From assembly GCA_012517765.1 (NCBI GenBank), contig JAAYUI010000003.1:1-64000 (forward strand): 64,000 nt of DNA. The letters are read 5' to 3'. Shown here in pieces: positions 16,353 through 24,700 of this stretch (position 1 is its first letter; every line of letters starts with the position of its first letter). The stretch is from Caldisericales bacterium (GTDB taxonomy: Bacteria > Caldisericota > Caldisericia > JAAYUI01). The translations under genes and the position numbers were made by a program. Below the pieces are notes generated by a model. That model saw only the letters and a list, made by a program, of their open reading frames with translations. It was not told the DNA's origin and did not search any database.

Positions 16353-16906
16353 TAGATTACACCTCATATCTCAGGCAGATAATCGCCGATGTGGCGATTA
16401 TCTGCCCAGAGCTTTCCCACATAAAGACAGAATCACTGATAGTGACTTTCAGCAGAGCGAGGTCGCCAGGGAAGGGCGGCTTGCTTGCTTTTCTGGCCCC
16501 TTTGAGGTTTGAGGGTGGAGTTACTGTTACATCAATCAGGGGAAAACTCTATCAGATACCAACAATTGTGGTTAATGGCCAGACAAAGCTTTATTATATA
16601 GGTTTTGTTGTGCCGAGATTCCTTGACCTGTCGCTTGAAGAAAAGGTCAAAACAATAGTTCACGAGCTTTACCATGTGTCAGAAGCTTTTGATGGCGACA
16701 TCAGAAGGTTTCCAGGACGCAACTTTGCCCACTCCAGCAGAAAATCTACTTTTGACTCCATCTCGGAGAAGATAGCCAAAGACTGGCTTTCAAAAACATC
16801 AATTGACACGGGCGTTCTTTCCCAGACCTCTGAAGAATTGAAAAGGAACTTTGGGAAAGTTGCGGGTGTAAGGGTCAGCAAGCCAAAAATTGTGCGGCTG
16901 TCTTGA
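16349..16906 (+). CDS. Putative zinc metallopeptidase-like protein
   Basis: The 185-aa protein has no signal peptide. The central motif KTIVHELYHVSEAF (about residues 102-115) contains HExxH, followed by FPGRNFAHSS, a possible third-ligand region. This pattern is found in small putative metallopeptidase families, some phage-linked. The substrate is unknown and a degenerate protease is possible. Annotated start is TTG 16349, overlapping the gcvPB stop. A strong hairpin at 16374-16406 lies inside its early coding region. Confidence 0.65.
   Translation: MIDYTSYLRQIIADVAIICPELSHIKTESLIVTFSRARSPGKGGLLAFLAPLRFEGGVTVTSIRGKLYQIPTIVVNGQTKLYYIGFVVPRFLDLSLEEKVKTIVHELYHVSEAFDGDIRRFPGRNFAHSSRKSTFDSISEKIAKDWLSKTSIDTGVLSQTSEELKRNFGKVAGVRVSKPKIVRLS
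16374..16406. repeat. Strong 14-bp inverted repeat at the gcvPB/metallopeptidase junction
   Basis: GGCAGATAATCGCC, a 5-base loop GATGT, then GGCGATTATCTGCC, all 14 pairs matching. It starts 22 bases after the gcvPB stop and has no T tract, so it may damp expression or stabilise the upstream mRNA end rather than terminate. Confidence 0.6.
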
Positions 16907-16937
16907 CTGGCGGAAATCTGCAGCTAGGATTTAGGCG

Positions 16938-17663
16938 ATGAAAAGGACTATATCACTTTTACTCTTGTCCATCGTTTTTGTGGCCGGTTGTGTGAGTATC
17001 GGTTCTTTCAGAAAAATGCCAATCTGGGACATTTATTCTGGTTTTTCTTTTGTGGAGGAACAAAGGTTCCTTTCTGATGTTGAGAAGAATCGCCCTGCTG
17101 AGTTTAGGCTCCTTGAGCTGGTTAAGCACGAAAGATTTGTTGCTTATGACAATTACATAATGGCCATGCAGTCAGCTTTGTCTAATGGTGATGGAAAAGC
17201 TGTAATTTATCAGCCAAAATGCTACTTGTTGCCTGAAGTTGATGGAATGGTGGATGCAGGATTGGTTGAAGAATGGTATAAAAAAGAAACAGGTGTCCCG
17301 ATGCCAAAGGAACCCCCGCATGCAGTTGCGGCATCCTTTATCGACCAGCTATCAAATGGTCTTGTGGCGCAAGCCTATCAAGATATCGACCAGGGAACAT
17401 CCTTTTACAATGAGATAGGCGGATACAAAGATTTGGGCGGCTATCTAAAGAAAATCCTTGATGGAAAGCGTTATGCAAGGGTCGCAGTGAAGAAGGTTGC
17501 GATAGAGAATGGTGCCAGGTTCGCAGTTGTTGATCTGGACATACTGTCGTTCCAGGAACCCAGGGGGCAAAATCTTGGGTGGGAGTTCAAAAGAACGGCA
17601 TTGAAGTATAAAATGTACCTCAGAGAGGATGGAACATGGATTATAAGAGAATCAGTGCATTGA
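16938..17663 (+). CDS. Lipoprotein of unknown function (first of a related pair)
   Basis: The 241-aa protein has a lipoprotein signal: MKRTISLLLLSIVFVAGC, with lipobox VAGC giving Cys18 as the lipidated residue. The mature part has no recognised motif. It contains a segment of the form HAVAASFIDQLSNGLVAQAYQDID, typical of small alpha+beta lipoproteins that resemble a nuclear-transport-factor-2-like fold. It overlaps the next lipoprotein gene by 28 bases. The two share layout (PAEFRLLELVKHE versus EYDVVYELSKEE, and a terminal DGTWIIRE versus SGKWMIYD), so they are probably diverged duplicates. Confidence 0.75.
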   Translation: MKRTISLLLLSIVFVAGCVSIGSFRKMPIWDIYSGFSFVEEQRFLSDVEKNRPAEFRLLELVKHERFVAYDNYIMAMQSALSNGDGKAVIYQPKCYLLPEVDGMVDAGLVEEWYKKETGVPMPKEPPHAVAASFIDQLSNGLVAQAYQDIDQGTSFYNEIGGYKDLGGYLKKILDGKRYARVAVKKVAIENGARFAVVDLDILSFQEPRGQNLGWEFKRTALKYKMYLREDGTWIIRESVH

Positions 17664-18424
17664 TTTTGGTAACAGTATTGCTTGCTTCATGTGGGCAAGC
17701 AAAACCAGTTGATAGATATAAAGATCCGCAGACCGGGAAGTCTTATCCGGACACTGTGTCACTTCTGGAAGACAAGAAAAAAGACAACCCCCACGAGTAT
17801 GATGTTGTTTATGAGCTTTCCAAGGAGGAACCAAAGGCCTTTGAGATATATGCCAGTGCAATAGATGCCGGTGTTGTGCAAACCCCAAAAGAAACCCTTT
17901 ATTTTGATGACAAAGGGAATGAAATCGCAAAGGATGTTTTTATAAAATCTTTGGGGCTTCCAGATGGTTTTGAAAATGTTGTTCAGAACTATTACGATTT
18001 CCTCTCCAGACAAGAATTTGCCAAGTGCTTTGGTATGATTGATCCTAAAGGTCCATTGATGGTAAGATTTGAAAACAAGCTTGATATTTATAGCGCGCAG
18101 CAATTGTCATCAAGGCTTGACCTAAGGGTTGTTTCTTCTGATATTAACGATTACCGCATGCAGTCCTTGGGTGATGGGAGCAAAATGGTTGAAGTATATT
18201 TTAGGGTGCTTGGTTTTTTCAAGCCTGTCATACCATACGATCCAAATCCACCGAGAAATGGCCAAGAAACGATGTCAAATCCTGGTGAAAAGCCAACACC
18301 GCCGCCCCAACCAACCGGTGACTCTGGCGCCATGGATCTGAATTGGGAATACAGGTATTCCGGGGTTTCAAGAATTACCCTGTCTTATTCATCCGGAAAA
18401 TGGATGATATATGATCAGCAATAG
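17636..18424 (+). CDS. Lipoprotein of unknown function (second of a related pair)
   Basis: The 262-aa protein has a lipoprotein signal ending LLASC (Cys19). It parallels its upstream neighbour: an early charged helix, a central VQNYYDFLSRQEFAKCFGMID segment and a C-terminal strand ending SGKWMIYDQQ. It adds a proline-rich spacer (PPRNGQETMSNPGEKPTPPP) before the last strands. The fold may be NTF2-like, but no ligand or enzyme role is evident. The start overlaps the upstream gene by 28 bases and the end overlaps the next by 14, so it sits within one operon. Confidence 0.75.
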   Translation: MDYKRISALILVTVLLASCGQAKPVDRYKDPQTGKSYPDTVSLLEDKKKDNPHEYDVVYELSKEEPKAFEIYASAIDAGVVQTPKETLYFDDKGNEIAKDVFIKSLGLPDGFENVVQNYYDFLSRQEFAKCFGMIDPKGPLMVRFENKLDIYSAQQLSSRLDLRVVSSDINDYRMQSLGDGSKMVEVYFRVLGFFKPVIPYDPNPPRNGQETMSNPGEKPTPPPQPTGDSGAMDLNWEYRYSGVSRITLSYSSGKWMIYDQQ

Positions 18425-19370
18425 TCTTGATGTTGTTTACAAACCAAGCTGGCTTTCCATGGTTGCTGCCATGGAGAGCCAGCTTTCATTTATGGGCAAG
18501 GAAGCCGATTATGACTGGATAGCGGGCATAACGGGTTTTGCCTTTAGGAATGCCGTGGAAGACCAGCTACTTCCTGGGGCCTTCAACTTCAATTTTATAT
18601 GGTTTGATACATTCCTTTCCGCATATGACAGACTTGGCGTGTGCGTGGAAATAATATCCTGCCACGAACACCAGCTGACTTTTGACGCCCACCAGGAACT
18701 CTTGTGGGAGAGGATATGCCAGTCGGTTGAAAATAATCTTCCGCCGATGGTCTGGGAGAATTTTGAGTTTGGTGTTGTGACTGGTTTTGACAGGGAACTT
18801 GCAAACTGGGAATGTGCTGGTGTGCAAGGGAAACTTATCCATCCAAAGGCAAAGCTTGGCCTTGGAGATGTCCCTTTCCTTTTTGGTGCAATCCCCGTAA
18901 AAAGTGTCCAGTTCGATAAAACCCAGGCAGTGACGATGGCTTTGAGGGTTGCCGTGTCCGTTGGATTCTTGTCCAAGCCACCTTATCCAACCGGATACAA
19001 TGCTGTTATTGGTGTTGAGGCATACAGGAAATGGCAACAGGAACTGGAAAAGGACTTTAATCTTTATGGCTGCTCCCACCTCCTGCAGACCCTCAAGGAT
19101 GCAAGGAGATCGGCATCCCTCTTTCTTGCAAAGGCATCTGAACTCTATGATGGTGTCACATCAACGCTGCTCATGAGGGCGTCTGAAAGGTTTGCCCAGG
19201 TCCAGCACAAACTCGGTGAGATGTCATTGTTATTCCCTTATCCGGGTGAGTTCAGGGTTGGAGAAATTGAAAGATCAAAAGGTAAAGAAATGCTTGAAGA
19301 CTGCTACATAATGGAAACAGAGGGTCTGAAACTGATAGCCACTGCCGTTGAAAGGCTGGATATAAAGTGA
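18411..19370 (+). CDS. Unrecognised 319-aa cytosolic protein
   Basis: There is no signal peptide or TM. The N-terminal half alternates short strands and helices (DYDWIAGITGFAFRNAVED, GVCVEIISCHEHQLTFDA, VWENFEFGVVTGFDRE), distantly reminiscent of the papain-like BtrH/C39-type fold, but I see no certain catalytic Cys-His pair. The C-terminal half is helical (SASLFLAKASELYDG...). It lies between a lipoprotein gene (14-base overlap) and a PHP phosphatase (4-base overlap), so it is co-translated with both. No function is proposed. Confidence 0.7.
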   Translation: MISNSLDVVYKPSWLSMVAAMESQLSFMGKEADYDWIAGITGFAFRNAVEDQLLPGAFNFNFIWFDTFLSAYDRLGVCVEIISCHEHQLTFDAHQELLWERICQSVENNLPPMVWENFEFGVVTGFDRELANWECAGVQGKLIHPKAKLGLGDVPFLFGAIPVKSVQFDKTQAVTMALRVAVSVGFLSKPPYPTGYNAVIGVEAYRKWQQELEKDFNLYGCSHLLQTLKDARRSASLFLAKASELYDGVTSTLLMRASERFAQVQHKLGEMSLLFPYPGEFRVGEIERSKGKEMLEDCYIMETEGLKLIATAVERLDIK

Positions 19371-20194
19371 TTGATCTACACATACATACCGAGCTCTCGC
19401 CAGATGCGACTGGAACATTCGGCCAGTATGTTGATTCTGCAATAGAACATGGACTTAAGATTGTTGGTTTCACTGAACACTGGGATTTTGACCGTTTTGA
19501 CCCGACATGTAATTTTGACATACACAGGAGGAGCCAGGACACTTGCAGAAAATATTGCGGGCCAATCGAAGTGCTTTATGGGGCCGAAATTGGTTATCAC
19601 AGGATATATGAGGATTATGTCACAAAATGCCTCGATGAAGTAAAGCTTGATTTTATTCTTGGTTCTGTCCACGAGGTTGAAGGTCTTATGATAGCTGAAG
19701 TTTCAGAAACGGGAAAATTTTTTGAAAGATTTGGGAAAAGAGGTTTCCAGATTTATTTTGAGGCTATTGCAAATTTCGCCCAGGACGGAATTTTTGATGT
19801 CCTCGGTCACCTTGATGTGATAAAACGTTTTAGCGTTCTTTTTGATTTTCCATTCAGGGAAGAACAGTACAAAACACAGATCATCGAGATACTGGACATT
19901 CTTGTTGCAAGAAACAAAGCACTCGAGATAAACACCTCCGGATTGAGGCAGCCACCCGGAATTTCCTACCCTAGCCTCAAAGTAGTCAGATGGTTTTTTG
20001 AGAGGGGCGGAAAACATGTGACCATTGGCTCGGATTCACATGAACCGGCAATGGTTGGCAGGGGTTGTGATGAAACGATACAGGACCTCATCAATATGGG
20101 GATAATTGACATAACAATTTTCAAGGAGCGCTATCCGGTCACCCTTAATGTTATTGGTGAACCAGGCCGGTGGGTTGTCCGTAAATTGAGGTGA
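19367..20194 (+). CDS. PHP-family phosphoesterase, histidinol-phosphatase type
   Basis: The 275-aa protein has complete PHP metal-binding motifs: DLHIHTELSPDATG at the start, FTEHWDFD, YGAEIGYHR, LGSVHEV, DVLGHLDVIKR, EINTSG and TIGSDSHEP. These match HisJ-type histidinol phosphate phosphatases, last steps of histidine synthesis, but PHP enzymes also hydrolyse other phosphates and no other his gene is nearby, so hisJ is not assigned. The start at 19367 overlaps the upstream stop by 4 bases. Confidence 0.85.
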   Translation: MIDLHIHTELSPDATGTFGQYVDSAIEHGLKIVGFTEHWDFDRFDPTCNFDIHRRSQDTCRKYCGPIEVLYGAEIGYHRIYEDYVTKCLDEVKLDFILGSVHEVEGLMIAEVSETGKFFERFGKRGFQIYFEAIANFAQDGIFDVLGHLDVIKRFSVLFDFPFREEQYKTQIIEILDILVARNKALEINTSGLRQPPGISYPSLKVVRWFFERGGKHVTIGSDSHEPAMVGRGCDETIQDLINMGIIDITIFKERYPVTLNVIGEPGRWVVRKLR

Positions 20195-20204
20195 AGGAGG
20201 CAAG

Positions 20205-21422
20205 ATGAAAAAAATCTTAACGAGTCTGATAGTGATAGCCACAATCGTTAGTGTCGTGCCATTCATGGCTTTTGCGAGAACTGACGAGATACACATTTCA
20301 ACTGGCCAGCTTGTTGTTGGAATGTCATCCGAAATCACAATTGTTGTTAGAGAAACTGGGACCAAGGCGCTTGTTCAGGGTGCTGAAGTTGTCATGAACG
20401 GTTGTGGTATCAACACCAGAAGGACCACGAATGCCAAGGGAGAGGCCATTTTCAATGTTGTGCCCACTGAAACCGGAAAGGTCAAAATAACTGCGACAAT
20501 ACAGGGCATGAGGCCAACAGGCACCGAGATACCTGTCATTCCGGACAAGAGCCCGCCACCGCTTGACCTTGACCCGTTGGTTCCCATAACAAACCAGCCT
20601 TCACTGACTGTTGTTGGAAGAACGAGGCCGGGTACCGAGGTCTATGTAGGCAGGGTCAAGGCCGTTGTTGATGAAAAGGGCAACTTCAAGGCAACAGTCC
20701 AGCTTTCCGAAGGCGACAACCGTATTGTTGTGAAATCTTCAACCCAGTACGCCTCAACAACAAAGGAATTTCTCGTAACGCTCGACACAAAGGCACCATC
20801 GGTGATCATCGAGAACGATTTTGGGAAAGAGGACTACGTTGATGTAAAGACAATCACTGTAAAAGGCAGGGTCGATCCCGGCTCAAAAGTCACCATCAAC
20901 GGCGTTGAAGCAACGGTTGTAAATGATTTTTTTATCTGCCAGATACCGGTGAACCCTGGCAAAAACACACTCACAATCGTTGTCACAGACCAGGTTGGCA
21001 ACAAAACGACAATTGAAAAAGAAGTCCTCGTCTACACCATGAAGAACATCAAGATAACAATAGGCAGCACCATAGGTTATGTTGATGGCAAGGAAACCAC
21101 TCTTGATGCTCCTCCTGCACTTGTTGGAGGTAGGACGATGGTCCCCCTTCGTTTCATCGGTGAAGCTTTTGGAGCAACATTCAGTTTTGACCAGGCCACA
21201 AAACAGATATCCATCCAGTATGGGCAGAAGAGCATTGTACTGACAATTGGTTCAAATCAGGCCACAATTGACGGGAAGGTTGTCACTCTTGATGTGCCAG
21301 CTCAGCTTGTGGGTGGCAGGACAATGGTCCCGGTGAGGTTTATTGCTGATGCTTTCGAGGCAAACACCAGCTACGATTCGGCAACAAAGACCGTCACAAT
21401 CACCAAAAAGATACTGCCTTAA
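20205..21422 (+). CDS. Secreted protein with Ig-like and copper-amine-oxidase-like stalk domains
   Basis: The 405-aa exported protein has a signal peptide (residues 1-24, ending FMAFA). Then follow a carboxypeptidase-regulatory or Ig-like domain (about 30-105), two bacterial Ig-like repeats (TVVGRTRPGTEVYVGRVKAVVDEKG and TVKGRVDPGSKVTINGVEATV), and a C-terminal stalk region (about 275-405). That region holds paired motifs GGRTMVPLRFIGEAFG and GGRTMVPVRFIADAFE, the copper amine oxidase N-terminal-like domain thought to mediate surface attachment. The giant proteins at 31458 and 44935 end in the same domain. Start ATG 20205 has GGAGG upstream. It is the last gene of the operon, followed by a terminator. 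Confidence 0.88.
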   Translation: MKKILTSLIVIATIVSVVPFMAFARTDEIHISTGQLVVGMSSEITIVVRETGTKALVQGAEVVMNGCGINTRRTTNAKGEAIFNVVPTETGKVKITATIQGMRPTGTEIPVIPDKSPPPLDLDPLVPITNQPSLTVVGRTRPGTEVYVGRVKAVVDEKGNFKATVQLSEGDNRIVVKSSTQYASTTKEFLVTLDTKAPSVIIENDFGKEDYVDVKTITVKGRVDPGSKVTINGVEATVVNDFFICQIPVNPGKNTLTIVVTDQVGNKTTIEKEVLVYTMKNIKITIGSTIGYVDGKETTLDAPPALVGGRTMVPLRFIGEAFGATFSFDQATKQISIQYGQKSIVLTIGSNQATIDGKVVTLDVPAQLVGGRTMVPVRFIADAFEANTSYDSATKTVTITKKILP

Positions 21423-21445
21423 GTACTCCTGATCAGCTATTACTA

Positions 21446-21476
21446 AAAAAGCCCCAGCATGAAGCTGGGGCTTTTT
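21446..21476 (+). terminator. Rho-independent terminator
   Basis: Stem AAAAAGCCCCAGC / GCTGGGGCTTTTT with loop ATGAA, followed by ATTT. It begins 24 bases after the stalk-protein stop. The stretch 21477-21650 holds nothing I can identify. Confidence 0.9.
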
Positions 21477-21650
21477 ATTTTGGTAATTGTAAATACTGAT
21501 GCCTAACCAAAACAGCAGGCCGGAAGAAGCTTAGGATTTGCTCTCCCGGTTTAAGCCATGACTTTTCTGTGTGGCCATGAGTAGAAACAATCTGTTTTTT
21601 TGTGGTTAAAATTGCTCCCTCGTTATGTTTCCTGTAGTTAAAATCAACTC

Positions 21651-21690
21651 AAACAAAAAAAGCGCCCCTTTTGAGGGCGCTTTTTTTGTT
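21651..21690. terminator. Bidirectional terminator downstream of the subtilase gene
   Basis: Stem built on AAAAAAAGCGCCC / GGGCGCTTTTTTT, extended by CA/TG at the base, with A and T tracts on both sides. It works for the minus-strand subtilase (stop at 21718) and backs up the plus-strand terminator. Confidence 0.9.
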
Positions 21691-21717
21691 CTAGAAGTCT
21701 GTTTACTTATAGTGGGC

Positions 21718-24700
21718 TTATTTGACCACCGCTTTGACATGCTTTGTTGCCTGTTTGTTGTACCTGTCGGTTATGGTGCAGGTCACTTCATACTCTCCGG
21801 TCTGCTGGAATGAGTGTGAAACCTGGAGTGGTTTGTTCTCTTCTATGTTGCCAATGGATGCCCCTGATTTGTCGCCCCAGTCAATGTTGTAGGAGAATGG
21901 GCCGTTGCCGTTCCAGATGGTGAGGTCGAAGATTGTTTCGGAGCCAGCTTTTACTTCCTTGTCCTTGAGGACGAAGTCGAAATCGGCCTCCGGGAACCCG
22001 GTTGAATCCTGCAGAACCAATACCGAGGCGTAGTCTTCAACTGAGAGCACTCCGCTTGTTCCGGCAGTTGCCTTGTTGATGACCTGCTTGCCGACATAGG
22101 TTGCATCGACAACTTTGGCCCAGAGCCTGACCGTGTAGCTTTGCCCTGCACCAAGCCTGCTTATTTGCCATTTTGCGCCAGTCGGCGTTGCGATTGCTGA
22201 TGGCTGGGTCTTCACTATGACCATGCCCTTTGGCAGGACATCTTGGATCAGGACATTATTAAGTGCCACTGTGCCGGTGTTTGAGACCTTCATTGTGTAG
22301 AGGATTGTCTGGTTCAGTGCTACTGTTGACGGATTGGTCTTCTTTGTGAATTCCAGGCCAATGGAAAGTGGGTTGACTGTCACGCTCTCGGTGGCATCCG
22401 TTTCGACCGTGTACTCCAGAGTGTCGAGAATGCCGCGCATTGTGGCCTTGTTTGTTATTGAACTCTGCCCTGCATCGACCTGTTCGGCTATCTTTGTGCC
22501 CCAGACGATCTGGCCCGGGAAAGTGGATGTCGTGAAGTCCATTATTGGATAGGTCACATAAACATCGTAGTCATTGTCCTTGTTGTCCGACATTGCAAAG
22601 TATGGTGTGCCGTCACTTGCTATTGCAACCTGCGGATATATGCTGTCAGAATCACTCTCCGTTATTTTTTCTATTGGCCCATTTGAAAGAAGATTTGACC
22701 AACCGTTTTTGAACCATCTGAAGTAGATATCGCCAATCCCGTCCTTTTGACTGTTCCAAATGACTGCGGGAAGCCCTCCTGGGAGGAGTGCTATGTGCGG
22801 TGTGATGTCGCTGTCTGTTGACATCGTAAGTATGTCGTAACCAGTTGAATCATTCGCGGCGCGCCATGCACCATTGGCATACTTCGAATAAACAATTTCC
22901 TGGCCGAGCCCTACACCATCATCACTCCAGACAACATGTGGTATGTCGCCCTGCATGGCGATGTTCGGGTAGCTGTGCGAGAGGCGATTATTAGGCATTA
23001 GATATTCAAAGACTGGCGTGGTACCATTGAAACCTGTCCATGTGCTCCCGCTCCACTTTGTGGCCCTGAGGTCGTCCTGCATGATAAACCACCACATGTA
23101 CCTTATTGTTTCATATACGAAGTGTGGTTGTCCCTGTGTGTTGATGCCAATGCTTATTCCGTATGGATAAGCAGACCCAGTATTGCTTACAAGCTCGATG
23201 CCAGGTGCTCCTGTAACTGTGGTCCACTGTGTGCCGTTCCACTTTGTGAAGTAAAGGCCTCTTGGTGTGGTATAGCTGTAACTGTTTCCAAAGACGATGT
23301 TTGGCATGTCGTTGAACAGGGCAATTCTCGGGAGGAGATAGTAGTTCAAATCACTCATTGAGGCAGTAATATTCTCGTAACCTGGCGTTCCGTTGGCCGT
23401 TACAAGCTGGGTTCCATCCCATCTTGTGTAAAGAATCTGGTAGTGGTTTTGCCAACCAGCTGTCCAGTTTTCAACCCATACAAAGTGTGGATTGTTGTTT
23501 GAGTCGAGGACCATGTCGACATAGCTGCTGAAGTTCCCTGTGTTGGAGATATTGGACACACCTGGTGTTCCATCAATCCCGACCCACTGTGTTCCATTCC
23601 ATTTCCTGAAGAAGACCTCTGTGTTGTCAGGGTTGCCGGTTGTCGAGTCCTGCCAGCAAACATAAACGTTGCCATCAGAACCGATCTTCATTACCGACCT
23701 ACTTGAAGAACCGGTGTTTTCGCTAATGTTATCCATCCCTGGAACGCCATTCGAAAGTTTCATGAGGCGACCGGAGCCTTCTATCTCATGCAATGCCCAG
23801 CGCAATCTGTAGCCATTGCCTGCGTTTGCTGGTGGCTTGGAATTTATCCAGGTCCCGCCATTGTCCGGAGAATAGTGGGTTGGTTTTGGGAATGCAGTTC
23901 CGGTGTAATTTGTTCCGGTTGGTATGATGTCGTCGACGTAGAGTTTTGAGAAATGGTCTTTCTCGGTCGGATCGTAATTGAGCGCATAGTAGAGATTGGA
24001 GCCTAGTGCAACGGGTTTCCCGTCATCTGTGTATGAACCAAAACCATATTTGCTGACGCCTTTTCTGAAATCAAAGCGATAATTCTTGGCTGGCCTGACA
24101 ATGAGCTCGACGATATCTTCGTGGTAAAGTGATCCAGAGGTTGCCCTCACTATTACATAGTATTTGCCTATCTTGAGTGGCAGCTTTCTGAAAACGTCCA
24201 TGAAGGTTATTGAGGAAGAGCCTGAAGTTAAAAATGCCTTTGAGGACTGTATTTTGGCATTAAGTTCAGAGTCGATGAAAGAGACGGAGAGCTGGACGTG
24301 ACCGCTAAAACCATTTAGCGATTTTGTTTCAAGTTTGAAGGTCTCAACGTCCATATTTGTCTGCACTATTCTGCTTTCAGGATATGCCCTGATGGTGAAA
24401 TCAGGCCTTGTCGATTCGTATTGCACAACGAGGGCGAAGGGCTGTGGGCCCTGAAGGATGTTTGATCCAACAACCGAGACGGTGTACTGTCCAGAATAGG
24501 TGGAATTGTTGAGGGTCACTCCCTCAACGTTATTTAACTCATCAGTTGCAGTTGGGTTTGGGGTCGATTCGGAAGTCCCTGCGTTGAACTGGTTTCCCCA
24601 ATAGGTGTTTGCGCCACCGGGTGAGGTGACAACAAGATCAAGATTGTTTACCAAATGGGGGTTTGCTCCCGGCACAGAATAAAAATCTGTCCAGACGAGG

